Source: Alsobacter soli (GTDB lineage Bacteria > Pseudomonadota > Alphaproteobacteria > Rhizobiales > Beijerinckiaceae). From it: 64,000 nucleotides of DNA. Made by a program: the position numbers and the translations under genes. The notes below the pieces were generated by a model, which made no database searches, was not told the DNA's origin, and worked only from the letters and a program-made list of their open reading frames with translations. Shown here one piece after another: positions 1-9,586 of this stretch (positions within the stretch are counted from its first letter, which is position 1; each line of letters begins with the position of its first letter). Where the stretch lies: positions 120,293-184,292 of the forward strand of contig CAMCXA010000001.1 of NCBI GenBank assembly GCA_945883115.1, written 5' to 3'.

Positions 1-1138
1 GCCGCTCTCGGGGTGGTACTGGCAGGTGACGCGAAGCGATGTCGATCCGCCCGATATTACCGCGTCGATCTCGCTCTTCGGCGGAAGATTGCCGCGGATC
101 GAGGAAGTAACGACGACGGCGAACGGCAAGGATCCCTCGGAAGGGTATGTGACGGGGCCTGACGAGCGGCGGTTGCGGATGCTGGAGCGCAGCCTCGAAA
201 TGCCGGACGGGGCGAAATATCTGGTGCAGATTGCGGCGAATTCGGAAGAAATCGAGACGAATGTCGAATCCTTCCGGTGGGCGATGACGGTGAGTTTCGC
301 GCTTCTCGCTTTGGCGCTCGGCGTGACGACGGCGTTTCAGGTGCGGTTCGGGTTGCTGCCGCTGGCGCGCTTGTCGAACGCGATTGGCGCGATCCGGCGG
401 GGGGCTGCGGACAGGATCGACGGGCGCTATCCGGATGATCTTGCGCCGCTGGCGAGCGAGGTCAATCTGTTGATCGATGCGAACCGCGAAATTCTGGAGC
501 GGGCGCGCACGCAGGTGGGCAATCTCGCCCACGCGCTCAAGACGCCGCTCAGCGTGCTGGTGAACGAGGCGGCGAATGACGACACGTCTTTAGCGGGAAA
601 GGTGCGCGAGCAGACGACGCTGATGCGGGATCAGGTGAACTGGTATCTGGATCGTGCACGGGCGGCGGCGCGGGCCGGTTCGATCGGGATTGTCTCCGAT
701 GTGGAGCCGGTGATCCGGGGATTGGAGCGGGCGTTTTTGAAGATTTATGCCGACAAGGCGCTCGCTTTCGAGATTGCCGTGCCGGAGGATCTGAAATTCC
801 GGGGCGAGCGGCAGGATCTCGAGGAGATGATCGGCAATCTCATGGATAATGCGGCGAAGTGGGCGGACCGTGCAGTTCGGGTCTCGGGTCGTCTGATGAC
901 CGAAGAAACGCAACGCGTGCTGATCGAGATCGAGATCGATGATGACGGTCCGGGATTGCCGCCGGAAACGCGGGCGGATGTGATCAAGCGCGGGCGGCGG
1001 CTCGACGAGAGCAAGCCGGGGTCCGGATTGGGGCTGTCGATTGTCGCGGATCTCGCGTCGCTCTATGGCGGGTCGCTCGCGCTGGATGTCGCGGAAATCG
1101 GCGGGTTGCGTGTGCGTCTGCGTTTGCCGGGGGCTTGA
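1..1138 (+). CDS. Sensor histidine kinase, 5' end cut off by the window
   Basis: The reading frame is open from base 2, so the gene starts upstream; 378 residues are visible. It is the kinase of a two-component system in the inner membrane. The visible part has the end of a periplasmic sensor region, a membrane helix at about bases 287-350, a HAMP-like linker, an H-box NLAHALKTPLS whose phospho-accepting His codon is at 530-532, an N-box (NLMDNAAKWA), and ATP-lid motifs DDDGPGLP and GSGLGLSI. The early GWYWQV stretch recalls PhoQ-like sensors. Its place just upstream of a ccmIEFH operon matches what I recall of rhizobial FeuQ, the kinase of FeuPQ; that name is an inference from gene order. 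The partner response regulator would lie upstream of the window. Confidence 0.9.
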   Translation, partial: PLSGWYWQVTRSDVDPPDITASISLFGGRLPRIEEVTTTANGKDPSEGYVTGPDERRLRMLERSLEMPDGAKYLVQIAANSEEIETNVESFRWAMTVSFALLALALGVTTAFQVRFGLLPLARLSNAIGAIRRGAADRIDGRYPDDLAPLASEVNLLIDANREILERARTQVGNLAHALKTPLSVLVNEAANDDTSLAGKVREQTTLMRDQVNWYLDRARAAARAGSIGIVSDVEPVIRGLERAFLKIYADKALAFEIAVPEDLKFRGERQDLEEMIGNLMDNAAKWADRAVRVSGRLMTEETQRVLIEIEIDDDGPGLPPETRADVIKRGRRLDESKPGSGLGLSIVADLASLYGGSLALDVAEIGGLRVRLRLPGA

Positions 1139-1267
1139 ATCATGGTAGATTAAGCCAGAAAAAAGCCTGATTCGACGGGCATATTATGTTAAATCAATGA
1201 CGTTATCGCGTTCCGGATTTTGTGTGTACCGAACATGCCAGAAAACACCTCAAGGAGACTGAAAACC

Positions 1268-1735
1268 ATGACACTTAAACCATTTATTGCTGTGCTTCTC
1301 GTTGGAACGATTGCTGTGGGAACGGCGGGATGTTCGCAATCGACCGGCCCGAATGAATCAGGCGGCGCTATTCTCGGCGCGATTGCGGGCGGTCTCCTTG
1401 GCAGCAAGGTCGGCAAGGGCTCGGGCAACACGATGGCGATTGTTGCAGGCACCATGCTGGGCGGGATGGTCGGCAGCTCGATCGGACGCGGGTTGGACGA
1501 AGAAGCGAAGCGGAACGCCTACAAGGCCGAGACGCTCGCGCTCAGCAGCGGACGGCAGACGCAATGGAAGGCGCCGAGCGGCTCCTACGGATTTGTAGAG
1601 CCGGGCCCGGTCTATGCCGAGGCGCAGCGCACCTGCCGCAGCTATACCCACAAGATCTACATCAATGGCAAGCCAGAGACGGGCAATGGCACGGCGTGCC
1701 GCGCGTCGGATGGCAGCTGGGATATTGTGAACTGA
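1268..1735 (+). CDS. 17 kDa surface antigen-like glycine-zipper lipoprotein
   Basis: A 155-residue predicted lipoprotein. The N-terminus is a short signal peptide ending in lipobox VGTAGC, so Cys should be lipidated. It is followed by a glycine-rich zipper (GGAILGAIAGGLLGSKVG, then a second GTMLGGMVGSSIG segment) typical of the rickettsial 17 kDa surface antigen family, and a C-terminal domain with two cysteines (RTCRSY, GTACRA). An in-frame ATG lies 48 bases upstream, but ATG 1268 has an AGGAG about 10 bases before it and gives a clean signal peptide, so I chose it. Family members sit in the outer membrane with a structural or envelope-stability role; the exact function is unknown. It stands alone between the kinase gene and ccmI. 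Confidence 0.82.
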   Translation: MTLKPFIAVLLVGTIAVGTAGCSQSTGPNESGGAILGAIAGGLLGSKVGKGSGNTMAIVAGTMLGGMVGSSIGRGLDEEAKRNAYKAETLALSSGRQTQWKAPSGSYGFVEPGPVYAEAQRTCRSYTHKIYINGKPETGNGTACRASDGSWDIVN

Positions 1736-1754
1736 TCCTGATTTCCGCTAAAGG

Positions 1755-1776
1755 CGCGGCGGATCGTCTCGCCGCG
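1755..1776 (+). terminator. Weak terminator-like hairpin
   Basis: A 7-bp perfect stem (CGCGGCG / CGCCGCG) with an 8-base loop lies 20 bases after the surface-antigen stop. Only a short, poor T tract follows, so it may be a weak or factor-assisted terminator separating that gene from the ccm operon. Confidence 0.35.
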
Positions 1777-1820
1777 TTCTGGCGCGTGACTCCGCCCTGC
1801 AATACTGGTTTACAGGGTTC

Positions 1821-2882
1821 ATGTTGATCTGGCTTCCGATCGCTTTGCTCACAGGCGTGGCCGTGTTGGCCGTGCTGCTTCCGCTCGGCTCGCGTTCAAA
1901 GGCGCGTGACGAGGGTGGCGATGTCGCGTTCTATCGCGCACGCTTGACTGAAATAGAGGGTGACGCGGCGCGTGGCCTGATCGAGCCGCAGGATGCTGAG
2001 GCCGCGAAGATCGAGGCGGCGCGGTTTCTGCTGGCGGCGGAACGGTCTGGCCCTGATGAGCGGGAAGGGGCGTTCTCGCTCGGGCGGCGACGCGGTGCGG
2101 CGTTGATCGGATTGGTACTCGTGCCGGTGATCGCATTGGCGTTTTATGGTGTGCTCGGTGCTCCCGACCGTGCGGATGCACCCTATGCCGAGCAGCAGGC
2201 CTTGCTGAAAACCTCCACCGATATCGATAGCCTGATGTTGCGGGTCGAGCAGCAATTGGCGGCGCATCCTGATGATGTGAAGGGGTGGCAGGTCATTGCG
2301 CCGATTTATCTCGAAGTCGCGCGATATAATGATGCGGTGAAGGCCTATCTGCAGTTGCTCAGGCTGAAAGGCCCGAATGCGGCGGATTTTTCGGGGCAGG
2401 GCGAGGCCTTGGTGTTGGCGGCCGAGGGCGTTGTGACGAGCGAGGCGCGGCAGGTGTTCGAGCAGGCGCTGGCGCTTGATGGCACGCAACTCAGGGCGCG
2501 CTACTATAGTGCGATTGCGCTCGAGCAGGATGGCGACCGCGTCGGGGCTTTGGCGCGGTATCGGGAGATGTTGCAGGGACTGCCCGATACGAATGGCGCG
2601 GCAGGTGCGATCCGGGCACGCATGGCGGCGTTGATCGGCGCGGCGGAGCCTTCGGGCCAGAATGCGATGATTGCCGGAATGGTGGCGCAATTGGATGCAA
2701 AACTTGAAGCAGACGGATCGGATCGCGACGGGTGGATCAAGCTGATGCGGTCTTATCAGGTGCTCGGGCAGCGTGCGAATGCGGAGGACGCGCTGGTGCG
2801 GGCGCGGAAGGCGATGGCGTCAAGCTCCGAGGGGTTGGCGGCGATCAATGCGGCGGCGCAGGAATTGGGGTTCGGAAACTGA
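1821..2882 (+). CDS. ccmI: Cytochrome c biogenesis protein CcmI (CycH)
   Basis: 353 residues. CcmI binds and escorts apocytochrome c to the haem ligation complex (system I cytochrome c maturation) in the periplasm. The protein has an N-terminal membrane helix (residues about 2-22), a cytoplasmic stretch with the typical [12 protein letters not shown] signature near residue 40, a second membrane helix (about 92-112), and a periplasmic TPR-type region from about residue 130 to the end. It is the first gene of a four-gene operon ccmI-ccmE-ccmF-ccmH; its TGA overlaps the ATG of ccmE by one base (TGATG). Rhizobial synonyms are cycH-cycJ-cycK-cycL. Confidence 0.93.
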   Translation: MLIWLPIALLTGVAVLAVLLPLGSRSKARDEGGDVAFYRARLTEIEGDAARGLIEPQDAEAAKIEAARFLLAAERSGPDEREGAFSLGRRRGAALIGLVLVPVIALAFYGVLGAPDRADAPYAEQQALLKTSTDIDSLMLRVEQQLAAHPDDVKGWQVIAPIYLEVARYNDAVKAYLQLLRLKGPNAADFSGQGEALVLAAEGVVTSEARQVFEQALALDGTQLRARYYSAIALEQDGDRVGALARYREMLQGLPDTNGAAGAIRARMAALIGAAEPSGQNAMIAGMVAQLDAKLEADGSDRDGWIKLMRSYQVLGQRANAEDALVRARKAMASSSEGLAAINAAAQELGFGN

Positions 2883-3340
2883 TGGCCATGACACGCAAGC
2901 AGCGGCGGTTGGTGACAATCGGGTTGGCCGGTATCGTGCTGGCCATTGCGGCGACCCTGATCCTGACGGCGGCGAAGGACAAGATCGTGTTTTTCTATGG
3001 CCCGACCGAGTTGAAGACGATGGCGGCGTCGCCCGGGCAGCGTCTCAGGATTGGCGGGTTGATCGAGGCGGGGTCGCTGGTCAAGAGTGACGATTTGCGG
3101 GTGGCGTTTCGCGTGACGGATGGCACGACTGTCCTGGCTGTGGCCTATCGCGGTTTATTGCCGGATCTGTTCCGCGAAGGGCAGGGCGTGGTGGCGGAAG
3201 GCGTGCTGGAGAGCGATGGCACGTTCAGGGCCGATAGCGTTCTGGCGAAGCACGATGAAAATTACATGCCGAAAGAAGTTGCCGAGGCACTGCGCAAGCA
3301 GGGCGTCTGGAAGGGCCAGAAGAATGGGGCAACGCCATGA
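2882..3340 (+). CDS. ccmE: Cytochrome c maturation haem chaperone CcmE (CycJ)
   Basis: 152 residues. CcmE is a membrane-anchored periplasmic chaperone that binds haem covalently and passes it to CcmF/H. It has one N-terminal helix (about residues 10-30), an OB-fold beta domain, and the signature [10 protein letters not shown], which contains the haem-binding His and the ligand Tyr. The frame is open further upstream into ccmI, but only the ATG at 2882 (MAMTRKQRR) gives the standard family N-terminus and makes the usual stop/start overlap. A second ATG at 2888 is possible. Its stop overlaps the ccmF start (ATGA). Confidence 0.95.
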   Translation: MAMTRKQRRLVTIGLAGIVLAIAATLILTAAKDKIVFFYGPTELKTMAASPGQRLRIGGLIEAGSLVKSDDLRVAFRVTDGTTVLAVAYRGLLPDLFREGQGVVAEGVLESDGTFRADSVLAKHDENYMPKEVAEALRKQGVWKGQKNGATP

Positions 3341-5319
3341 CCGTCGAACTCGGACATTACGCGCTGATCCTCGCTCTGGCGCTTGCTTTCGTGCAGATGA
3401 CGGTGCCGCTCTGGGGCAGTCTGGCGCGTGATCCGGCTTTGATGCGGGTCGGGCGGATGGCGGCGTGGGCAAGTTTCGGATTTGTCACGTTCTCCTATGC
3501 AGCGCTGACCATGGCCTATGTGAATTCGGATTTTTCGGTTCTCAATGTCGTGATGAATTCGCATTCGGCCAAGCCGCTCATCTATAAAATTTCAGGCGTC
3601 TGGAGCAATCATGAAGGCTCCATGATGCTCTGGGTGCTGATCCTCGTTCTGTTTGCGGCTTTGGTGGCGTGGCGCGGCGGCGGGATGCCGGAGCGCTTGC
3701 TCGCGAGCGTGCTGTCCGTTCAGGGCGCGATTGCGTTTGCGTTTATCTTGTTTGTTGTTGTCACGTCGAACCCGTTCGAGCGGGTATTTCCTATTCCGGT
3801 CGAGGGGCAGGGACTTAATCCGGTGTTGCAGGATCCCGGTCTCGCCATCCATCCGCCATTGCTTTATCTCGGCTATGTCGGCTTCTCGATTGCGTATTCC
3901 TTTGCGGTTGGTGCGCTGATCCACGGGCGGATCGATGCGGTTTTCGCGCGGTTTGTGCGGCCATGGACCCTGCTTGCGTGGCTGTTTTTGACGCTCGGGA
4001 TCTCGATGGGGTCGTACTGGGCCTATTACGAGCTTGGCTGGGGCGGCTGGTGGTTCTGGGATCCGGTCGAGAATGCTTCGCTTATGCCGTGGTTGATGGG
4101 AACCGCGCTCGTGCATTGCACAGTCGTGATGGAAAAGCGGGATGCGCTGAAAGTCTGGACAATTCTGTTGGCGATCCTGACCTTCTCGCTGTCGCTCTTG
4201 GGTGCGTTTATTGTGCGCTCGGGTGTGCTGACATCGGTGCATTCTTTTGCGAGCGATCCGACGCGCGGGGTGTTTATTCTCGGGATTTTGACGTTTTTCG
4301 TGGGTGGCGGCTTGGCGCTGTTTGCGTGGCGCGCGCCGATGCTGCGGCAGGGCGGGTTGTTTGCGGCGGTGTCACGCGAGGGCGCGCTGATCGTCAATAA
4401 TCTGTTTCTGGCGGCGACATGCGCGGCGGTTCTGATCGGCACATTATATCCGCTGGCGCTCGAGGCGATCTCGGGGGCGGCGATTTCGGTGGGGGCACCG
4501 TTTTTCAATGCGACGGCTGTGCCGCTCGTTGTGATGTTGCTGGCGTTTTTACCGATCGGACAGACGCTTGCGTGGAAGCGCGGCAATCTGCTCGGGGCGG
4601 CGCAACGCATGATGGTGGCGCTTGGAATTTCGATTTTGGTCTCGCTTGTGATGCTCTCAATGGTCCATGGTGGGCCGGTTGCAGCACCGCTCGGCGTCGG
4701 GCTTGGTGCGTGGCTTATTCTGGGGTCGGTGTCGGAAATTATGTCGCGGAGCTGGCGTCGGGGCGCAACGCTCCGGATTTTTGTTGCGCGGGCTTTCGGG
4801 CTGCCGCGTGCTGCCTGGGGCGCGGCGCTGGCGCATGCAGGCATTGGCGTGACCGTGATCGGCATTGCGGCGACCGGATGGGGTGTTGAAAATCTCGGTG
4901 TTCTCAAGCCCGGCGAGCGGATCGAGATTGGTGCTTATTCGCTGGTTCTCGACAAGAGCTTTGTGAGAAACGGGCAGGGATTTCGCGAAGATGTGGCGCG
5001 TTTTTCCGTGATGGAAAATGGCGGGTTTGCAGGTGCCGTCGAGACGGGCAAGCGCGTTCATGCGGGGCGCTATATGCCGACGACGGAAGCGGGCATTCTC
5101 ACGCTCGGGCTGGGGCAGGTCTATGCGAGTGTGAATGATTTTCATGCGGATGGCAGCGTGAGTCTCAAAGCCTATTGGAAGCCGCTCGTTTTGCTGATCT
5201 GGCTCGGCTCCCTGCTGATGGCGGCGGGTGGCGGGCTTGCCTTGATTGACCGGCGGTCGCGCATCGGAATTGTGGTGCGGAGCAAGGCTGCGGCGCTTCT
5301 CGCGGGGCGACCGGCATGA
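3337..5319 (+). CDS. ccmF: Cytochrome c haem lyase subunit CcmF (CycK)
   Basis: 660 residues, normal length for the family. CcmF is the large polytopic inner-membrane subunit of the haem lyase and takes part in haem reduction and ligation to apocytochrome CXXCH motifs. The WWD haem-handling motif is present ([13 protein letters not shown], about residues 230-242), and conserved His residues lie in neighbouring loops (for example [11 protein letters not shown]). Many hydrophobic segments run through the chain, and a soluble periplasmic domain precedes the last helix. It overlaps ccmE by ATGA at its start and ccmH by ATGA at its end, so the operon is translationally coupled. Confidence 0.97.
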   Translation: MTVELGHYALILALALAFVQMTVPLWGSLARDPALMRVGRMAAWASFGFVTFSYAALTMAYVNSDFSVLNVVMNSHSAKPLIYKISGVWSNHEGSMMLWVLILVLFAALVAWRGGGMPERLLASVLSVQGAIAFAFILFVVVTSNPFERVFPIPVEGQGLNPVLQDPGLAIHPPLLYLGYVGFSIAYSFAVGALIHGRIDAVFARFVRPWTLLAWLFLTLGISMGSYWAYYELGWGGWWFWDPVENASLMPWLMGTALVHCTVVMEKRDALKVWTILLAILTFSLSLLGAFIVRSGVLTSVHSFASDPTRGVFILGILTFFVGGGLALFAWRAPMLRQGGLFAAVSREGALIVNNLFLAATCAAVLIGTLYPLALEAISGAAISVGAPFFNATAVPLVVMLLAFLPIGQTLAWKRGNLLGAAQRMMVALGISILVSLVMLSMVHGGPVAAPLGVGLGAWLILGSVSEIMSRSWRRGATLRIFVARAFGLPRAAWGAALAHAGIGVTVIGIAATGWGVENLGVLKPGERIEIGAYSLVLDKSFVRNGQGFREDVARFSVMENGGFAGAVETGKRVHAGRYMPTTEAGILTLGLGQVYASVNDFHADGSVSLKAYWKPLVLLIWLGSLLMAAGGGLALIDRRSRIGIVVRSKAAALLAGRPA

Positions 5320-5780
5320 AGCGGATCATCGGGCTATACCTCGTTCTTTTTTTGGGATTTTCAGGTGCGGCATTGGCCGTGCAACCGGACGAGGTGCTGG
5401 CTGACAAAGCGCTTGAGGCGCGGGCACGTGCGCTTTCGACGGAGTTGCGGTGCCTCGTTTGCCAGAACCAGTCGATTGATGATTCGAACGCGCCGCTCGC
5501 ACGCGATTTGCGCTTGATCGTGCGGGAAAAGCTGGTTGCGGGCGAGAGCGAGGATGCCATTCTTGCATTTCTTGTCGCGCGTTATGGCGAGTTTGTGCTG
5601 CTGAAGCCGAGATTTACGATGGCGACGGCCTTGCTGTGGCTCGGTCCGTTTCTTGTTCTGCTTGCCGGCGGGATCGGCATTGTCCTCGTGGCACGACGCC
5701 GGCGGGTGACTGAGAATAGTACTCCGCTCAGCGCGGACGAGCAGGCGCGGCTTGATCTCTTGACCCGTCAAGGCGACTGA
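5316..5780 (+). CDS. ccmH: Cytochrome c maturation thioredox protein CcmH (CycL)
   Basis: 154 residues with a cleavable signal peptide (cleavage near ALAVQPDE), a periplasmic helical domain carrying the redox motif RCLVCQNQS, and one C-terminal membrane helix (about residues 103-125). CcmH reduces the cysteines of apocytochrome c before haem attachment. It is the short single-domain form; the TPR half that is fused in E. coli CcmH is the separate CcmI here. Last gene of the ccm operon. No good terminator is visible in the 113 bases before the next gene. Confidence 0.95.
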   Translation: MKRIIGLYLVLFLGFSGAALAVQPDEVLADKALEARARALSTELRCLVCQNQSIDDSNAPLARDLRLIVREKLVAGESEDAILAFLVARYGEFVLLKPRFTMATALLWLGPFLVLLAGGIGIVLVARRRRVTENSTPLSADEQARLDLLTRQGD

Positions 5781-5893
5781 TCGGCGTTATTACCTTACGA
5801 AATGTTCATCTTTCGCCAAAATTCCGGTAAGGGATGACCGTTCATAACTCTCCTTATGGTTTCGCCAGAATGCTGGCATTAGAGGAGAAGAAC

Positions 5894-7390
5894 ATGACCA
5901 AACACTCGATTTCAAACAGTATATCCCGTATCGGCAAGCATCGCGCCGGCATGATGGCGTCAGTGGCTATTCTCGCATTGCTGGGCGCAGGGCTTGCGAC
6001 CGAGAGCTTTATGACATCCGCGCCAGCCAATGCCGCCGCAAGCACACAAAGCGCGACTGTTGCGACCTTTCCGTCCTTTGCCGATGTGGTGTCCCGCGTT
6101 CGTCCGGCAGTTGTATCGGTGAAGGTGAAGGTCGAGCAGGTTGCTGCGGGTGCTGAGGATGGCGAACAGTTCCAGATGCCTGATCTGCCCCCGGGCCACC
6201 CGCTCGAAAAATTCTTCCGGCAGTTCGGCGAGCAAGGCCAGAAGGGACGTAAACCGAACCAGTTCGGCATGTCGCAGGGGTCGGGCTTTTTCATCTCGGC
6301 TGATGGCTATGTTGTGACGAATAATCATGTTGTCGACAATGCGGTTGAAGTGTCGCTCTCGACCGATGACGGCCAGACGCTCGATGCAACTGTCATCGGC
6401 AAGGATGCCAAGACAGACCTTGCGTTGCTCAAGGTGAAGCAGGCTGGAACCTATCCGTTTGTTGAGTTTGCCGGGGATGCGCCGCGTGTCGGGGATTGGG
6501 TTGTCGCGGTTGGCAATCCGTTTGGTCTCGGTGGCACAGTGACCGCGGGGATCGTGTCGGCGCGCGGGCGCGATATCGGGGCTGGCCCATATGATGATTT
6601 CATCCAGATTGATGCGGCGGTGAACAAGGGTAATTCGGGTGGCCCGACCTTCAATCTGAACGGCGACGTTGTGGGCGTAAATACCGCGATTTACTCGCCC
6701 TCCGGCGGCAATGTCGGCATTGCGTTTGCGGTTCCTTCCGAGACAGTGAAAACCGTGATCGCGGCGTTGAGGGAGAATGGGTCGGTCGAGCGCGGTTATC
6801 TCGGCGTGCAGATCCAGCCTGTGACGCAGGATATTGCCGATAGTCTGGCGCTGAAGGATACGAAGGGTGCGTTGGTTGCTGAAATCCAGCCGGATACGCC
6901 CGCCTTCGAGGCCGGTATCAAGGCCGGTGATGTCATCTTGTCCGTCAATGGTGACGTGATGGCAGGCCCGAAAGAGGTGACGAAGCGGATCAGCCAGATC
7001 AAGCCGGGTGATACGGTGAAAGTAACGTTGATGCGGGACGGCAAGGAGCAGACGCTGAACGTCAGGCTCGGTCTGTTGCCCGAGAAGAAGACTGCCGCTC
7101 TCGATGATACCTCCCCGAAAGCACCGGCGACGTTCGGGTTGGCGCTCGCGCCGACGAAGGATGGTGTTGGCGTGATGGTCACCGATATTGATCCGAACGG
7201 AATTGCCGCAGAAAAGGGGATCAGCAAGGGTGATTTGATCCTCGAGATTGGCGGCAAGACGGTCACCAAGCCTTCCGACGTCCGGGCATCGATTGACGCG
7301 GCGCGAAAGGATGGCCGCAAGGCTGTGATGCTCCGGCTGAAGAGCGACGAGGGAACGCGCTTTATCGCACTCGCTTTCCCAAAGGCGTAA
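5894..7390 (+). CDS. degP: Do/DegP-type periplasmic serine protease
   Basis: 498 residues. A HtrA-family protease/chaperone that degrades or refolds damaged periplasmic proteins. The chain starts with a long signal sequence (hydrophobic core about residues 20-40, ending in SAPANAAAS). A trypsin-like domain follows with the triad visible as VTNNHVVD (His), KTDLALLK (Asp) and GNSGGPTFN (Ser), then two PDZ domains (about 300-390 and 410-495). The frame extends 60 bases upstream, but ATG 5894 has AGGAG about 8 bases before it. The copy beside the ccm operon and a two-component pair is conserved in rhizobia. A strong terminator follows. Confidence 0.93.
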   Translation: MTKHSISNSISRIGKHRAGMMASVAILALLGAGLATESFMTSAPANAAASTQSATVATFPSFADVVSRVRPAVVSVKVKVEQVAAGAEDGEQFQMPDLPPGHPLEKFFRQFGEQGQKGRKPNQFGMSQGSGFFISADGYVVTNNHVVDNAVEVSLSTDDGQTLDATVIGKDAKTDLALLKVKQAGTYPFVEFAGDAPRVGDWVVAVGNPFGLGGTVTAGIVSARGRDIGAGPYDDFIQIDAAVNKGNSGGPTFNLNGDVVGVNTAIYSPSGGNVGIAFAVPSETVKTVIAALRENGSVERGYLGVQIQPVTQDIADSLALKDTKGALVAEIQPDTPAFEAGIKAGDVILSVNGDVMAGPKEVTKRISQIKPGDTVKVTLMRDGKEQTLNVRLGLLPEKKTAALDDTSPKAPATFGLALAPTKDGVGVMVTDIDPNGIAAEKGISKGDLILEIGGKTVTKPSDVRASIDAARKDGRKAVMLRLKSDEGTRFIALAFPKA

Positions 7391-7440
7391 CGTTTATCTT
7401 CCCGTCAGCGTTTTCCCCGAACGTGACGGCTGAATGAGGT

Positions 7441-7480
7441 GACGGACCGGAGTTTTGCTCCGGTCCGTCGCTTTTTTCTT
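7441..7480 (+). terminator. Intrinsic terminator after degP
   Basis: A 12-bp perfect stem (GACGGACCGGAG / CTCCGGTCCGTC) with a 5-base TTTTG loop is followed at once by GCTTTTTTCTT. This is a textbook rho-independent terminator 50 bases after the degP stop. Confidence 0.93.
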
Positions 7481-7515
7481 GACCATCCGGATGAAGGCGG
7501 AGAATTGTCGATCCC

Positions 7516-8202
7516 ATGAAGCTACTGATTATCGAGGATGATGCTGCTGCGGCGGCCTATCTGGAAAAAGCCTTTCGTGAGGTGGGCCACATGGCTGATC
7601 TCGCGGCGAACGGGCTGGATGGCTATGCGCTCGCGAGCGATGGCGGCTATGATGTCGTTGTCGTTGACCGGATGTTGCCGAAGATGGATGGCCTCTCCTT
7701 GATCCATGCCTTGCGCGAGCAGAAAATCGAGACGCCGATCCTGATCCTTTCCGCGCTCGGACAGGTGGATGATCGGGTCAAGGGATTGCGGGCGGGAGCG
7801 GATGATTATCTGGCCAAGCCCTATGCGTTTTCCGAATTGCTTGCCCGGGTCGAGGTGCTTGCGCGGCGGCGGGGCACTGCCTCCTCGACGGAAGAGACAT
7901 CCTACCAGATTGGCGGCCTCGAATTGAACCGCCTGAGCCATCGCGTGACGCGTGACGGGCAGGAGATTGAATTGCAGCCGCGTGAATTCCGGTTGCTGGA
8001 ATATTTGATGCGCCATGGCGGGCAGGTTGTGACCCGCACCATGCTTCTGGAAAATGTCTGGGATTATCATTTCGATCCGCAGACGAATGTGATTGATGTT
8101 CATATTTCGCGCTTGCGATCGAAGATCGACAAGGGATTTGAAACGCCGCTGCTGCACACGGTGCGCGGCGCAGGATATTCGATCCGTGACAGCGCTCGGT
8201 AA
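7516..8202 (+). CDS. OmpR/PhoB-family response regulator
   Basis: 228 residues. A DNA-binding transcription factor activated by phosphorylation. The receiver domain (1-115) has acidic residues at IEDD, the phospho-acceptor Asp in VVVVDRMLP (residue about 52), and the conserved Lys in YLAKPY. A winged-helix output domain (about 125-225) has the usual QPREFRLLEYLM and SRLRSKID stretches. Transcription probably starts in the 110 bases after the degP terminator. It overlaps the following sensor kinase gene by 17 bases, so the two should be cognate. The target genes are not evident. Confidence 0.93.
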   Translation: MKLLIIEDDAAAAAYLEKAFREVGHMADLAANGLDGYALASDGGYDVVVVDRMLPKMDGLSLIHALREQKIETPILILSALGQVDDRVKGLRAGADDYLAKPYAFSELLARVEVLARRRGTASSTEETSYQIGGLELNRLSHRVTRDGQEIELQPREFRLLEYLMRHGGQVVTRTMLLENVWDYHFDPQTNVIDVHISRLRSKIDKGFETPLLHTVRGAGYSIRDSAR

Positions 8203-9586
8203 ACTTTTCCGCACGACGGCGTTCAAGCTGTCCATGGCGTATCTCGTCATTTTTGTGCTGTTTGCCTCGGCTATTCTTGGCTATGTCGCCTTCAATATGC
8301 GGCGATTGCTGGACGAGCAGGTTAGCCTCACCATCGAGGAAGATGTGAAGGGGCTTGTCACCCAGTTCAATTCGGGCGGATTGCGGCGGCTTGTGGCGCA
8401 GATCGAACGGCGTGCGAGCCAGCCCGGCTCCTCCCTCTATCTTGTGACGACGCCGACAGGGGAGACACTTGCGGGCAATATTTCCGGGATCGATCAGGAA
8501 GGCTTGCTGGATGCCGGGCGATACCAATTATTCTACCGAGTGCTGGAGGATGGCGATGCAAAGCCGCATCGGGCACTGGTGGACACAATTGTTCTGCCGG
8601 GCGGGTTCCGTTTGCTGGTCGGTCGCGATCTGAGCGAGACGGACCGGTTCAGGGGCGTGATACGGAGTGCGATCGGGTGGTCGATCCTGCTTGTGCTGAT
8701 GATGGCGGTGGCGGGTGGCGTTTTTGTGGCGCGGCGGGTGCTGGGGCGTATCGATGCCATGACGGCCCCAACGCGCTCGATCAAGGCGGGGGATTTTTCG
8801 GGGCGTCTTGCCGTTTCCGGTACAAATGACGAACTCGACCGGCTCGCGCAAAATCTCAATGCGATGCTCGACCGGATTGCGGAGCTCATGGCGGGGCTTC
8901 GGGAAGTGTCCGACAATATTGCGCATGATCTCAAGACGCCGCTGACGCGTCTGCGCAATTCGGCCGAGGAGGCACTCCGAACGGCAACAGACACAGAGGA
9001 ATATCGTCTGACGCTCGAAAATGTGATCGACGAGGCGGATCAGCTCATCCGAACCTTCAACGCCTTGCTGATGATCGCCCGCGCGGAATCAGGCAATGCG
9101 ACAGAGGGGATGGCAGCGTTCGATGCGGCGGATGTCGCACGCGATGTGGCGGAGCTGTATGAGCCGCTCGCGGAGGAGGCGCATGTCACAATGCACGTCA
9201 CGTTACCGGAGAAACTGCCGCTTTACGGATCGCGCGAATTGATCGGGCAGGCGCTGGCCAATCTGCTTGATAATGCGATCAAATATGCGGCGCGTGACGA
9301 ATCTGTTTCTGAAAAAGCGGAAATATCAATTGGTGCGGTTGCAACCGGCACGGGTATCGAATTGAGCGTTTCCGATAATGGCCCGGGGATACCGGAAGCG
9401 GATCGCGCGCGGGTTGTCGAACGCTTTGTGCGACTCGAGGGGTCGCGCTCGCGTCCGGGTTCGGGTTTGGGGCTTTCGCTTGCCTCCGCGGTGGCGCGAT
9501 TGCATGGCGGCACGCTCAGGCTTGAGGATCATGCGCCGGGGCTCAGGGTTGTGTTGGCAATTCCGAAGAGGGGCATTGGTTCATGA
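8186..9586 (+). CDS. HAMP-domain sensor histidine kinase
   Basis: About 466 residues if the GTG at 8186 is used. That start gives VTALGKLFRTTAFKLSMAYLV, a normal kinase N-terminus; the frame is open upstream but there overlaps the regulator gene too deeply. ATG 8234 is an alternative. Two membrane helices flank a periplasmic region (about residues 15-37 and 165-188). They are followed by a HAMP domain, an H-box SDNIAHDLKTPLTRLRN, an N-box NLLDNAIKYA, and ATPase motifs DNGPGIPE and GSGLGLSLA. It is the partner of the preceding response regulator. Its TGA overlaps the glnE ATG (ATGA), so the kinase pair and glnE may share a transcript. Confidence 0.92.
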   Translation: MTALGKLFRTTAFKLSMAYLVIFVLFASAILGYVAFNMRRLLDEQVSLTIEEDVKGLVTQFNSGGLRRLVAQIERRASQPGSSLYLVTTPTGETLAGNISGIDQEGLLDAGRYQLFYRVLEDGDAKPHRALVDTIVLPGGFRLLVGRDLSETDRFRGVIRSAIGWSILLVLMMAVAGGVFVARRVLGRIDAMTAPTRSIKAGDFSGRLAVSGTNDELDRLAQNLNAMLDRIAELMAGLREVSDNIAHDLKTPLTRLRNSAEEALRTATDTEEYRLTLENVIDEADQLIRTFNALLMIARAESGNATEGMAAFDAADVARDVAELYEPLAEEAHVTMHVTLPEKLPLYGSRELIGQALANLLDNAIKYAARDESVSEKAEISIGAVATGTGIELSVSDNGPGIPEADRARVVERFVRLEGSRSRPGSGLGLSLASAVARLHGGTLRLEDHAPGLRVVLAIPKRGIGS